Shown in pieces: positions 37,778 to 48,923 of a DNA stretch of 64,000 nucleotides. Below the pieces are notes generated by a model. That model did no database searches. It was not told the origin of the DNA and saw only the letters and a list, made by a program, of their open reading frames with translations. The first letter of the stretch is position 1; each line of letters starts with the position of its first letter. The DNA is taken from contig NZ_JAMXBF010000003.1 of assembly GCF_023823685.1 (NCBI RefSeq), positions 248,001-312,000 of the forward strand, written 5' to 3'. The DNA is from Pseudomonas subflava (GTDB taxonomy: Bacteria > Pseudomonadota > Gammaproteobacteria > Pseudomonadales > Pseudomonadaceae). Position numbers and translations under genes: made by a program.

Positions 37778-38659
37778 ATGCAAGCAGAACTGATTTTCGA
37801 CGCCCGTAACGGCGTTGGCGAAAGCCCGGTGTGGAGTGCCCGCGAACAGGCGCTGTACTGGGTCGATATCCCGGCCGGGCGCCTGCATCGCTGGAGCGCT
37901 GCCGACGAGCAGGTGAGCAGCTGGCAGAGCGACGAGATGATCGGCTGCGTCGCCCGCAGCGCCGACGGCCAGGGCTGGATCGCCGGTCAGGAGAGTGGCG
38001 TGTTCCAGCTGCAGCCGCAGGCCGACGGCCGCCTAGCCGGCACCCGCGTGGCTACGGTCGAGCACCGCGCCGAGGGCATGCGCTTCAACGATGGCCGTTG
38101 CGACCGTCAGGGTCGCCTGTGGCTGGGCAGCATGCTCATGGACATGGCGGCCGGGGCGGCGCTTGGGCGTCTATATCGCTTCAGCGACGGCCGCCTTGAG
38201 GCCCAACTCGGTGGGCTGATCGTGCCCAACGGGCTGGCCTTCAGCCCGGACGGGCGCATCATGTACCTGTCCGACTCGCATCCCGACGTGCAGGCCATCT
38301 GGGCCTTCGATTACGACATCGACACGGGCACGCCACACAATCGCCGGTTGTTCGTCGACATGCGCCAGCATCTCGGCCGGCCGGACGGTGCCGCCGTCGA
38401 CGCCGATGGCTGCTACTGGATCTGCGGCAACGACGCCGGCCTGATCCACCGCTTCACCCCCGACGGCCGCCTCGACCGCTCCCTCGCCGTACCGGTGAAG
38501 AAGCCGGCCATGTGCGCCTTCGGTGGGCGCGACCTTGACACCCTGTTCGTCACCTCCATTCGCCCGGGCGGCGACCTCGCCGACCAGCCCCTGGCCGGTG
38601 GCGTGTTCGCCCTGAGGCCTGGCGTGAAGGGACTCGAAGAACCCCCGTTCGCCGTCTGA
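37778..38659 (+). CDS. SMP-30/gluconolactonase family aldarolactonase
   Basis: 293-residue six-bladed propeller lactonase. Metal ligands are visible in GVGESPVW (Glu), RFNDGRCDRQGRLWLGSM (Asn, Asp), IVPNGLAFSPD (Asn) and GRPDGAAVDADGCYW (Asp). It follows udh and probably opens the galactaro- or glucaro-lactone formed by Udh, as described for UxuL-type enzymes of Pseudomonas. Gluconolactonase is the generic alternative. Confidence 0.9.
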   Translation: MQAELIFDARNGVGESPVWSAREQALYWVDIPAGRLHRWSAADEQVSSWQSDEMIGCVARSADGQGWIAGQESGVFQLQPQADGRLAGTRVATVEHRAEGMRFNDGRCDRQGRLWLGSMLMDMAAGAALGRLYRFSDGRLEAQLGGLIVPNGLAFSPDGRIMYLSDSHPDVQAIWAFDYDIDTGTPHNRRLFVDMRQHLGRPDGAAVDADGCYWICGNDAGLIHRFTPDGRLDRSLAVPVKKPAMCAFGGRDLDTLFVTSIRPGGDLADQPLAGGVFALRPGVKGLEEPPFAV

Positions 38660-38681
38660 ACGGCCATCCAAAACGCGTTCC

Positions 38682-38696
38682 AACAAAAACAACAAG
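38682..38696 (+). promoter_or_regulatory. A-rich Hfq/Crc-type motif upstream of the TRAP binding protein
   Basis: AACAAAAACAACAAG directly precedes the GGGAGAG ribosome-binding site, 10 bp before the ATG. Confidence 0.55.
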
Positions 38697-38706
38697 GGAG
38701 AGACCC

Positions 38707-39675
38707 ATGAACTTCAAACGCAAACTGCTCCTGGCCACACTGCCGCTGGCCTTCAGCATGACCGCCCACGCCGACATCGTGCTGAAGGCCTCCGACGTGC
38801 ACCCCGCCGGCTACCCGACCGTGGTCGCGGTGGAAAGCATGGGCAAGAAGCTGGAGGCCGCCAGCAACGGCGAAATCCGCGTGCAGATGTTCTCCGGCGG
38901 CGTGCTCGGCTCTGAAAAGGAAGTGGTCGAGCAGACCCAGCTCGGCGCCATCCAGCTGGCGCGCATCACCCTCGGCGTGGTTGGCCCGGTGGTGCCGGAC
39001 GTCAATGTGTTCAACATGCCGTTCGTGTTCCGCGACCACGACCACATGCGCAAGGTGATCGACGGTGACGTCGGCCAGGAAATCCTGGACAAGATCACCA
39101 ACTCCGAATTCGGCCTGGTCGGCCTGGCCTGGATGGACGGCGGCACCCGCAACCTCTACACCAAGGAGCCGGTGCGCAAGATCGAAGACCTCAAGGGCAT
39201 GAAGATCCGTGTGATCGGCAACCCGCTGTTCATCGACACCCTCAACGCCATGGGCGGCAACGGTATCGCCATGGACACCGGCGAGATCTTCACCGCGCTG
39301 CAGACCGGCGTGATCGACGGCGCTGAGAACAACCCGCCGACCCTGCTCGAGCACAACCACTACAAGTACGCCAAGTATTTCACCCAGACCGGCCACCTGA
39401 TCCTGCCGGAGCCGCTGGTGATGTCCAAGGCCACCTGGGAAGAGCTGAGCCCCGAGCAGCAGGCCCTGGTGAAGAAGCTGGCCCGCGAGGCGCAGATGGA
39501 AGAGCGCGCGCTGTGGGACGCCAAGTCCGCCGCCAGCGTTGACAAGCTCAAGGCCGAGGGCGTGGAGTTCATCGAGGTGGACAAGAAGCCGTTCTACGAC
39601 GCCACCGCCCCGGTTCGCGAGAAGTACGGTGTCCAGTACGCCGACCTGATCAAGCGCATCGAAGCGGTGCAGTAA
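38707..39675 (+). CDS. TRAP transporter substrate-binding protein (DctP family)
   Basis: 322-residue periplasmic binding protein with a signal peptide cleaved after MTAHA (about residue 22). Family signatures: FSGGVLGSEKEVVEQTQLGAIQ, the conserved substrate-carboxylate arginine region MKIRVIGNPLF, and IFTALQTGVIDGAENNPPT. With udh and the lactonase upstream, hexuronate is the likely ligand. An intercistronic hairpin at 39696 separates it from the permease genes. Confidence 0.93.
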   Translation: MNFKRKLLLATLPLAFSMTAHADIVLKASDVHPAGYPTVVAVESMGKKLEAASNGEIRVQMFSGGVLGSEKEVVEQTQLGAIQLARITLGVVGPVVPDVNVFNMPFVFRDHDHMRKVIDGDVGQEILDKITNSEFGLVGLAWMDGGTRNLYTKEPVRKIEDLKGMKIRVIGNPLFIDTLNAMGGNGIAMDTGEIFTALQTGVIDGAENNPPTLLEHNHYKYAKYFTQTGHLILPEPLVMSKATWEELSPEQQALVKKLAREAQMEERALWDAKSAASVDKLKAEGVEFIEVDKKPFYDATAPVREKYGVQYADLIKRIEAVQ

Positions 39676-39695
39676 TCCTCCCCGTCCCAAGCAGC

Positions 39696-39719
39696 GCCGC
39701 GGCGGTTCTCCGCCGCGGC
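39696..39719 (+). other. strong intercistronic hairpin between TRAP binding protein and permease genes
   Basis: Perfect 10-bp arms GCCGCGGCGG and CCGCCGCGGC around TTCT, 20 bp after the dctP stop. There is no T-run, so it more likely protects the upstream message from 3' exonucleases, raising binding protein over permease. Confidence 0.75.
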
Positions 39720-39733
39720 CGTGGTAGCGCGCC

Positions 39734-40264
39734 ATGAAAGAACGAATCCTGCGTTTCAACGACCTGATCTACATCAGCGCCATCTGGGTCTCCGGCTTGT
39801 CCGTGGCCGTGATGGCACTGATCATTCCCTGGGGCATCTTCGCCCGCTACGTACTCGGCGCCGGCTCCAGCTGGCCGGAGCCGGTGGCGATCCTGCTGAT
39901 GGTGCTGTTCACCTTTATCGGCGCCGCCGCCAGCTACCGCGCCGGCGCGCACATGGCGGTGACCATGCTCACCGACCGCCTGCCGCCGCATACGCAACGC
40001 TACATCGAGATCCTGGTGCAGCTGCTGATGGCAGCCGTGTGCCTGTTCATGACCATCTGGGGCATCAAGCTCTGCGCGACCACCTGGAACCAGACCATCG
40101 CCGCCCTGCCCTCGCTGCGGGTAGGCATCAGCTACGCGCCGATTCCGCTGGGCGGCGCCATCACCCTGATCTTCATCCTCGAACGACTGCTTTTCGGCGA
40201 CCAGAGCCACCGCCGCGCCGTCAACTACGAGCAGCACGAAGAAAGCCAAGAGGCCGTGTCGTAA
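39734..40264 (+). CDS. TRAP transporter small permease (DctQ family)
   Basis: 176-residue inner-membrane protein with four helices (about residues 18-38, 52-72, 92-118, 133-155) and WPEPVAILLMVLFTFIGAA typical of DctQ. Together with the large permease it forms the sodium-coupled TRAP translocator. Its TAA is followed without gap by the large-permease ATG. Confidence 0.92.
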   Translation: MKERILRFNDLIYISAIWVSGLSVAVMALIIPWGIFARYVLGAGSSWPEPVAILLMVLFTFIGAAASYRAGAHMAVTMLTDRLPPHTQRYIEILVQLLMAAVCLFMTIWGIKLCATTWNQTIAALPSLRVGISYAPIPLGGAITLIFILERLLFGDQSHRRAVNYEQHEESQEAVS

Positions 40265-41545
40265 ATGGATGCCTTCATTCTCCTGGGCAGCTTCCTGCTG
40301 CTCATCGTCCTGCGCATGCCGGTGGCGTACGCCCTGGGCCTGTCCGCCCTGGCCGGCGCCTGGTGGATCGACATTCCCTTCTCGGCCCTGATGATTCAGG
40401 TGGCCGCGGGGGTCAACAAATTCGCCCTGCTGGCCATTCCGTTCTTCGTGCTGGCCGGCGCGATCATGGCCGAGGGCGGCATGTCCCGCCGCCTGGTGGC
40501 CTTCGCCGGGGTGCTGGTGGGTTTCGTTCGCGGCGGCCTGTCGCTGGTGAACGTCGTGGCCTCGACCTTCTTCGGCGCCATCTCCGGCTCGGCAGTGGCG
40601 GACACCGCCTCGGTCGGCTCGGTGATGATTCCGGAAATGGTCAAGAAGGGTTATCCGCGCGACTACTGCACCGCGGTCACCGTCAGCGGCTCGGTACAGG
40701 CGCTGCTCACCCCGCCTAGCCACAACTCGGTGCTCTACTCACTGGCCGCCGGCGGCACCGTATCGATCGCCTCGCTGTTCATCGCCGGCATCGGTCCGGG
40801 CCTGCTGCTCACCGCGGTGATGATGGGTCTGTGCCTGCTGTTCGCGAAGAAGCGCAACTACCCCAAGGGTGAGGTGATTCCGCTGCGCCAGGCGCTGAAG
40901 ATCTGCGTCGAGGCACTGTGGGGCCTGGCCACCATGGGCATCATCCTCGGTGGCATTCTCTCGGGCGTGTTCACCGCCACCGAGTCGGCGGCCATCGCGG
41001 TGGTCTGGTCGTTCTTCGTGACCATGTGCATCTATCGCGACTACAAGTGGCGCGACCTGCCCAAGCTGATGCACCGCACGGTGCGCACCCTGTCGATCGT
41101 CATGGTGCTGATCGCCTTCGCCGGCGCCTTCGGCTACATCATGACGCTGATGCAGATTCCGTCGAAGATCACCACGGCCTTCCTGACCCTGTCGGACAAC
41201 CGCTACGTGATCCTGATGGCGATCAACTTCATGCTGCTGCTGCTTGGCACGCTGATGGACATGGCCCCGCTGATCCTGATCCTCACGCCGATCCTGCTGC
41301 CGGTGATCCTCAACCTGGGCATCGACCCGGTGCACTTCGGCATGATCATGCTGGTCAACCTGGGCATCGGCCTGATCACACCCCCGGTAGGTGCGGTGCT
41401 GTTCGTCGGCTCGGCGGTCGGCAAGGTCAGCATCGAGACCACGGTGAAGGCGCTGCTGCCCTTCTACGTGGCCCTGTTCATGGTGCTGATGGCCGTCACC
41501 TACATCCCCGCCATTTCCCTCTGGCTGCCGAGCGTCGTGCTCTGA
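40265..41545 (+). CDS. TRAP transporter large permease (DctM family)
   Basis: 426-residue multi-helix membrane protein (about 11-12 helices) with DctM landmarks: FALLAIPFFVLAGAIMAEGG, GAISGSAVADTASVGSVMIPEM, LLTPPSHNSVLYSLAAGG and GLITPPVGAVLFVGSAVG. It is the transport channel of the TRAP system and follows the small permease with no spacer. Confidence 0.95.
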   Translation: MDAFILLGSFLLLIVLRMPVAYALGLSALAGAWWIDIPFSALMIQVAAGVNKFALLAIPFFVLAGAIMAEGGMSRRLVAFAGVLVGFVRGGLSLVNVVASTFFGAISGSAVADTASVGSVMIPEMVKKGYPRDYCTAVTVSGSVQALLTPPSHNSVLYSLAAGGTVSIASLFIAGIGPGLLLTAVMMGLCLLFAKKRNYPKGEVIPLRQALKICVEALWGLATMGIILGGILSGVFTATESAAIAVVWSFFVTMCIYRDYKWRDLPKLMHRTVRTLSIVMVLIAFAGAFGYIMTLMQIPSKITTAFLTLSDNRYVILMAINFMLLLLGTLMDMAPLILILTPILLPVILNLGIDPVHFGMIMLVNLGIGLITPPVGAVLFVGSAVGKVSIETTVKALLPFYVALFMVLMAVTYIPAISLWLPSVVL

Positions 41546-41608
41546 CGAGGAGGGCCAGGCCGGCGCCGCCTTCGGGCGGCGTCGGCGCTTCTGCAGCGAG
41601 AAAGAGAC

Positions 41609-42505
41609 ATGTCGCAACCCTTCCCCCGCCTGCTGGCGGTGCTGATTCTGGTCTTCACCTCCAGCAGCTTCGCCGCCAACCACATCGCCGCGCGCATCGC
41701 CTTCGACCAGGGCACCGGCCTGCTGCTGGCCATCCTCTGCCGCTCCGGGCTGACCCTGCTGGTGCTGTTCGGCCTGCTGCTGATCCGCCGCGAGTCGCTG
41801 CGCCTGCCCGCCGGCACCGGCGGCTGGCAGCTGTTGCTCGGCCTGCTGATCGCCACCCAGAGCTTCTGCGTCTATTCGGCGGTGGCACGCATCCCGGTGG
41901 CCGTGGCGCTATTGGTGGTCAACCTGGCGCCGCTGTTCCTGGTGCTGCTGACCTGGGCTCTTGGCGGGCCGCGACCGACCCGGCGCACGGCGCTGCTGAT
42001 GGGCATGATCCTGGTCGGCCTGACGCTGGTGCTGGACGTACCGGCGCGGCTGGCCGGCAGCGGCGACACCGCCTGGGGCCCGGGCATCGCCTCCGGCGTG
42101 GCGGCGGCGGCGGTGTTCGCGGTGGCACTGTGGATCACCGAGCACCGGCTGTCGGCGGTGCCGGGCACGCTGCGCAGCATGATGACCATCGGTGTGGTGT
42201 TCGTCGCCGCCGCCGCGGCCGGCTTCGGCGGTGCGATGCCCGGCATGATGACGCCGCCCGCGGCCACCAGCGGCTGGCTGGCGCTGCTCTGCCTGACCCT
42301 GCTCTACGGCACGGCGTTCTCGGTGCTGTTCATCTGCATGCCGCGGCTGAACCTGGCGCGCAACGCGCCGGTGATGAACGTCGAGCCGGTGTCCAGCCTG
42401 CTGTTCGCCTGGCTGATCCTCGGTCAGGCGCTGGGCAGCCTGCAGCTGCTCGGCGGCGCCATCGTGCTCGGCGGCATCGTGCTGCTGGCGCTGCGGCGCG
42501 GCTGA
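41609..42505 (+). CDS. EamA/DMT family transporter
   Basis: 298-residue membrane protein with ten predicted helices in two EamA repeats (about 5-140 and 155-295). Proteins of this family export metabolites or import nucleotide sugars; several sit in sugar-acid clusters. It follows the TRAP genes after 63 bp containing a GC hairpin (41560-41587), so it may be partly co-expressed. Its specific role is unknown. Confidence 0.87.
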   Translation: MSQPFPRLLAVLILVFTSSSFAANHIAARIAFDQGTGLLLAILCRSGLTLLVLFGLLLIRRESLRLPAGTGGWQLLLGLLIATQSFCVYSAVARIPVAVALLVVNLAPLFLVLLTWALGGPRPTRRTALLMGMILVGLTLVLDVPARLAGSGDTAWGPGIASGVAAAAVFAVALWITEHRLSAVPGTLRSMMTIGVVFVAAAAAGFGGAMPGMMTPPAATSGWLALLCLTLLYGTAFSVLFICMPRLNLARNAPVMNVEPVSSLLFAWLILGQALGSLQLLGGAIVLGGIVLLALRRG

Positions 42506-42508
42506 AGC

Positions 42509-43255
42509 TCAGTCGTGCTGGTGCTCCGCCTCTTCGTGGGCCTGACGCAGCCGCTCGCGGCTGTTGGTCAGGTGCAGGCGCATGGCCGCACGCGCGGCTT
42601 CGGCGTCCTGGCGGGCGATGGCCTCGTAGATTTCCTCGTGCTCGCGGCTCAGGCGCGACAGGTAGTGCTTCTCGTCGTCATGGGCCAGGCGCGCCGAGTT
42701 CAACCGCGTGCGCGGAATGATGCTGGTGCCCAGGTGAGTCATGATGTCGGTGAAGTAGCGGTTGTCGGTGGCGATGGCGATCTGCAGGTGGAACTGGAAG
42801 TCCGAGGCCACCGCGTCACTGCGGTGCGCGGCGCTGAGGAAACTGTCCAGCGCCGCGCGCATCGCCGCCAGCTGCTCGGGCGTGCGGCGCGTGGCTGCCA
42901 GCCCAGCGGACTCGACCTCCAGGCTGATGCGCAGCTCGAGCAGGGCGATGACCTCACGCAGGGTGACGATGGTCGCCGGGTCGATGCGCAGGCCGCTCGG
43001 GCTGGGCATGTCCAGCACGAAGGTGCCGATGCCGTGGCGGGTTTCCACCAAGCCGGCCGCCTGCAAGCGCGAGATGGCCTCGCGCACCACGGTGCGGCTG
43101 ACGCCCTGGGCCGCCATGATCGCCGACTCGGTGGGCAGCTTCTCGCCACGCTTGAACACACCGTCGCTGATCTGCTGGGACAGCTCGCTGACCAGTTCCT
43201 GGGCCAGGCTGCGGTGCTTGCGGCGCGCGCGCGGCGCGGTGCTCGGGGTTTCCAT
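42509..43255 (-). CDS. FadR/GntR-family transcriptional regulator (hexuronate operon)
   Basis: 248 residues: N-terminal winged helix (about 14-80, with GEKLPTESAIMAAQGVSRTV and RLQAAGLVETRHGIGTFV) and a C-terminal all-helical FCD ligand domain containing the metal-site residues in DFQFHLQIAI and EHEEIYEAI. The ATG at 43255 is preferred; the frame is open upstream through the operator. It most likely binds the GTYRTACGAYRAC sites in the cluster, including one at its own promoter, and is released by a uronate or aldarate. Confidence 0.9.
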   Translation of the reverse strand: METPSTAPRARRKHRSLAQELVSELSQQISDGVFKRGEKLPTESAIMAAQGVSRTVVREAISRLQAAGLVETRHGIGTFVLDMPSPSGLRIDPATIVTLREVIALLELRISLEVESAGLAATRRTPEQLAAMRAALDSFLSAAHRSDAVASDFQFHLQIAIATDNRYFTDIMTHLGTSIIPRTRLNSARLAHDDEKHYLSRLSREHEEIYEAIARQDAEAARAAMRLHLTNSRERLRQAHEEAEHQHD

Positions 43256-43291
43256 GACGTGGGTGCGGTCTCTGCTGTCGGCAACCGCGCC

Positions 43292-43297
43292 ATCATA
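43292..43297 (-). promoter_or_regulatory. probable -10 of the regulator gene
   Basis: TATGAT on the minus strand, 37 bp before the regulator ATG; the operator at 43307 lies just upstream, between -10 and -35 positions. No good -35 is seen. Confidence 0.4.
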
Positions 43298-43306
43298 TCT
43301 CAGGCA

Positions 43307-43319
43307 GTTGTACGATGAC
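43307..43319. promoter_or_regulatory. GntR-type operator, regulator/epimerase divergent region
   Basis: GTTGTACGATGAC, matching the family of sites at 28500, 36651 and 36882. It lies between the divergent regulator and epimerase genes and could control both. Confidence 0.7.
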
Positions 43320-43332
43320 ACCCGAGGCTTCC

Positions 43333-44199
43333 ATGCCGATTCTGCAGGACGCGCTAACCCGCCTGGAACTGCGCCCGGACCTGGGCGGCGCCATCGCCAA
43401 CTGGGCACTGCGTGACGGCGGAGCGCCGCTGCTGCGCCACGCCGACGAACAGGCGCTGGCCGCGGGCACTCCGCGCCGATTGGGCTGCTTCGCCCTGGTG
43501 CCCTGGTCCAACCGCATCGCCGACGGCGGCTTCGCCAATCCTTCCGGCTGGCTGGACCTGCAGCCGCCGCCGGGCGAGGCCCTGCCGATTCACGGCAGCG
43601 CCTGGCACCAGGCCTGGACCCTGCTGGCCCATGACCCGAGTTCGGCGCTGCTGGTTCTCGACAGCGCCGAGCCCCTCCCCTACCGCGCGGAGCAGCGGCT
43701 GAGCCTGCGCGACGGCTGCCTTAGCCTGAGCCTGCAGGTGGAGCACCGCGGCGCCGAGGCGGCCTGGTACGGGCTGGGCCTGCATCCGTATTTTCCCCGC
43801 ACCGCCGCCACCCGCCTCGAGGTCGGCGCCGAGGCCGTATGGCTGTGCGGCGCCGATCGCCTGCCGAACGAGCTGGCGCCGCTGCCGCCGGCCTGGGATT
43901 TCGCCCGCGAACGCGCGCTGCCGGACAACGAGGTAGACAACGCCTTCGCCGGCTGGAACGGTCGCTGCCGCGTCGTCCAGCCGGACCTGGGCTACGTCCT
44001 GGAGTGCCAGGCCTCGCACTGCGGCCACTACATGCTGTTCTGCCCGAGCGGGCGCGACTTCTTCTGCGTCGAGCCGGTGTCGCACCCGCCCAACGCCCAC
44101 CACCTGCCGGGCCGGCCGGGGCTGCGTCTGCTCAAACCCGGCCAGCGCCTGCGGCTGGACTGGCGCATGACCTGCCGGCCGCTGACCACACGCCCATGA
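43333..44199 (+). CDS. aldose 1-epimerase family protein
   Basis: 288-residue galactose-mutarotase-fold protein. Recognisable: LVPWSNRIADGGF (substrate-binding Asn-Arg), LPIHGSAWHQAW (His), GLGLHPYFPR (catalytic His) and FFCVEPVSHPPNAHH (catalytic Glu). The ATG at 43333 is chosen because GAGG precedes it; an ATG at 43315 lies inside the operator. In this cluster it may interconvert uronate anomers for Udh, which uses a cyclic form. Confidence 0.88.
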   Translation: MPILQDALTRLELRPDLGGAIANWALRDGGAPLLRHADEQALAAGTPRRLGCFALVPWSNRIADGGFANPSGWLDLQPPPGEALPIHGSAWHQAWTLLAHDPSSALLVLDSAEPLPYRAEQRLSLRDGCLSLSLQVEHRGAEAAWYGLGLHPYFPRTAATRLEVGAEAVWLCGADRLPNELAPLPPAWDFARERALPDNEVDNAFAGWNGRCRVVQPDLGYVLECQASHCGHYMLFCPSGRDFFCVEPVSHPPNAHHLPGRPGLRLLKPGQRLRLDWRMTCRPLTTRP

Positions 44200-44226
44200 A
44201 AAAGGCCGCCCATGGGCGGCCTTTTC
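44199..44226. terminator. bidirectional rho-independent terminator
   Basis: AAAAAGGCCGCCC-AT-GGGCGGCC-TTTT, shared by the converging epimerase and gcvP genes. Confidence 0.88.
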
Positions 44227-44241
44227 GGTGACGCGGGACGC

Positions 44242-47115
<2,874 letters not shown>

Positions 47116-47132
47116 GACGGGGCTCTCGGAAA

Positions 47133-47162
47133 AAATGACAGAGCCTCGACGGATCGAGGCTC
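47133..47162 (-). terminator. terminator-like hairpin between gcvH and gcvP
   Basis: On the minus strand GAGCCTCGA-TCCG-TCGAGGCTC is followed after five bases by TTTTTT, 18 bp before the gcvP ATG. Likely an attenuator or partial terminator within the operon. Confidence 0.7.
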
Positions 47163-47269
47163 GACAGCGGAATTCGTGTTTCTCGGTGGCGGGCCGCGTG
47201 CTAGACGCGGCCACTCCTTTCAAACCGGTTTACGATCGCGCGCCAGATGCGCAGATCGCAGATCGGTTC

Positions 47270-47659
47270 TCAGGCGTCGGCCGAGCAGACGGCCTGGTAG
47301 CCGGCGGCGTCGAGCAGGCCTTCCAGCTCGGCCGGGTCGCTCGGCTGCAGCTTGAAGAACCAGGCCTCGTAGGGCTCGCCGTTGACCTGCTCGGGCGCAT
47401 CGGCCAGGGCCTCGTTGACCGCCACCACGGTGCCGCCGATCGGGGCGTAGATGTCGGAAGCGGCCTTCACCGATTCCACCACACCGGCTTCCTGGCCGTT
47501 GGCCAGCTGCTTGCCGACTTCCGGCAGTTCGACGTAGACCACGTCGCCCAGGGCTTCCTGGGCATGGTCGGTGATGCCCACGGTGACCGAACCGTCGGCC
47601 TCCAGGCGAATCCACTCGTGGCTGGCGACGTAACGCAGGTCGGCGGGGATGTTGCTCAT
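47270..47659 (-). CDS. gcvH: glycine cleavage system H protein
   Basis: 129-residue lipoyl carrier shuttling the aminomethyl group between GcvP and GcvT. The lipoylated lysine is K65 in [30 protein letters not shown] is the conserved start. Normal length. It follows gcvT by 83 bp and precedes gcvP by 154 bp. Confidence 0.97.
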   Translation of the reverse strand: MSNIPADLRYVASHEWIRLEADGSVTVGITDHAQEALGDVVYVELPEVGKQLANGQEAGVVESVKAASDIYAPIGGTVVAVNEALADAPEQVNGEPYEAWFFKLQPSDPAELEGLLDAAGYQAVCSADA

Positions 47660-47742
47660 GTCGTATTCCTCGAATCGATGGGGCGGAACGGCCGCCCGGA
47701 AAATTTAGCAGCTGGCGCGGGCTCTGCCCCGCGCCGTACGAA

Positions 47743-48825
47743 TCAGATGACGGCCTTGCCGTTGCGGACGAAGTTCGCCTGCACGACGCGCACCGGGTAC
47801 CACTTGCCGCGGATCTCCACCTCGGCGCGGTCGCCGGTGGCGGCCGGCACGCGGGCCAGGGCGATGGACTTGTTCAGGGTCGGCGAGAAGCTGCCGCTGG
47901 TGATCTCGCCCTCGCCCAGGCCTTCGACCCGCACCACCTGGTGGGCGCGCAGCACGCCGCGCTCCTCCAGCACCAGGCCGACCAGCTTGGGCTGGTCGCC
48001 GGCGGCGCGCTGGGTCTCCAGGGCGCTGCGGCCGACGAACTGGCGCTCGGCCGGCTCCCAGGCGATGGTCCAGCCCATGTTGGCGGCCAGCGGCGAGGTG
48101 TCCTCGTCCATGTCCTGGCCGTACAGGTTCATGCCGGCCTCCAGGCGCAGGGTGTCGCGGGCGCCCAGGCCGATCGGGGCGATGCCGGCGCCGACCAGTT
48201 CGTTGAGGAACGAGGCGGCCTGCTCGGCCGGCAGCATTATCTCCAGGCCGTCCTCGCCGGTGTAGCCGGTGCGGGCGATGAACCAGTCGCCTTCCGGCAG
48301 GCCCTGGAACACCTTGAGTTCATGGATCAGCGCGGCGCGGGCGTGGGACACCAGCTCGGCGGTCTTGGCCCGGGCGTTGGGGCCCTGGATGGCGAGCATG
48401 GCCAGTTCGGCGCGCTCGTTCAGGGTGACCTCGAAGCCGGCGGTCTGCGCCTGCATCCAGGCGATGTCCTTGTCGCGGGTGGCGGCGTTGACCACCATGC
48501 GGTAGCCCCAGTCGGTGAGGTAGACGATGAGATCGTCGATCACCCCGCCACGCTCGTTGAGCATGCCGCTGTAGAGGGCCTTGCCCTGGGTTTTCAGGCG
48601 TTCGACATCGTTGGCCAGCAGGTGCTGCAGCCAGGCCTTGGCCTGGGCGCCGGTGATGTCGACCACGGTCATGTGGGAAACGTCGAACACGCCGCAGTCG
48701 CGACGTACCTGGTGGTGCTCCTCGACCTGGGAACCGTAGTGCAGCGGCATGTCCCAGCCGCCGAAATCGACCATCTTGGCGCCCAGCGCCAGGTGTTGGT
48801 CGTAGAGGGGTGTACGCTGTCCCAT
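47743..48825 (-). CDS. gcvT: aminomethyltransferase (T protein)
   Basis: 360-residue THF-dependent enzyme releasing ammonia and 5,10-methylene-THF from aminomethyl-GcvH. Recognisable: [52 protein letters not shown] and [15 protein letters not shown]. The ATG at 48825 with AAGGAG upstream begins the family-typical [11 protein letters not shown]. First gene of the operon; a TACAAT -10-like box lies at 48885-48890. I see no glycine riboswitch in the 98-bp leader region. Confidence 0.95.
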   Translation of the reverse strand: MGQRTPLYDQHLALGAKMVDFGGWDMPLHYGSQVEEHHQVRRDCGVFDVSHMTVVDITGAQAKAWLQHLLANDVERLKTQGKALYSGMLNERGGVIDDLIVYLTDWGYRMVVNAATRDKDIAWMQAQTAGFEVTLNERAELAMLAIQGPNARAKTAELVSHARAALIHELKVFQGLPEGDWFIARTGYTGEDGLEIMLPAEQAASFLNELVGAGIAPIGLGARDTLRLEAGMNLYGQDMDEDTSPLAANMGWTIAWEPAERQFVGRSALETQRAAGDQPKLVGLVLEERGVLRAHQVVRVEGLGEGEITSGSFSPTLNKSIALARVPAATGDRAEVEIRGKWYPVRVVQANFVRNGKAVI

Positions 48826-48923
48826 GGATAACTCCTTATACGGACCCCGGCGGGGTTCATGGACGGCTGCGCAAGCAGGCGCGCATTGTAGCCCTGCGCA
48901 AAGAAACTGGACACTCCGTGTGG

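Noticed and set aside
48826-48923. Glycine riboswitch upstream of gcvT
   Set aside because: The leader is under 100 bp and I could not find the conserved aptamer cores.
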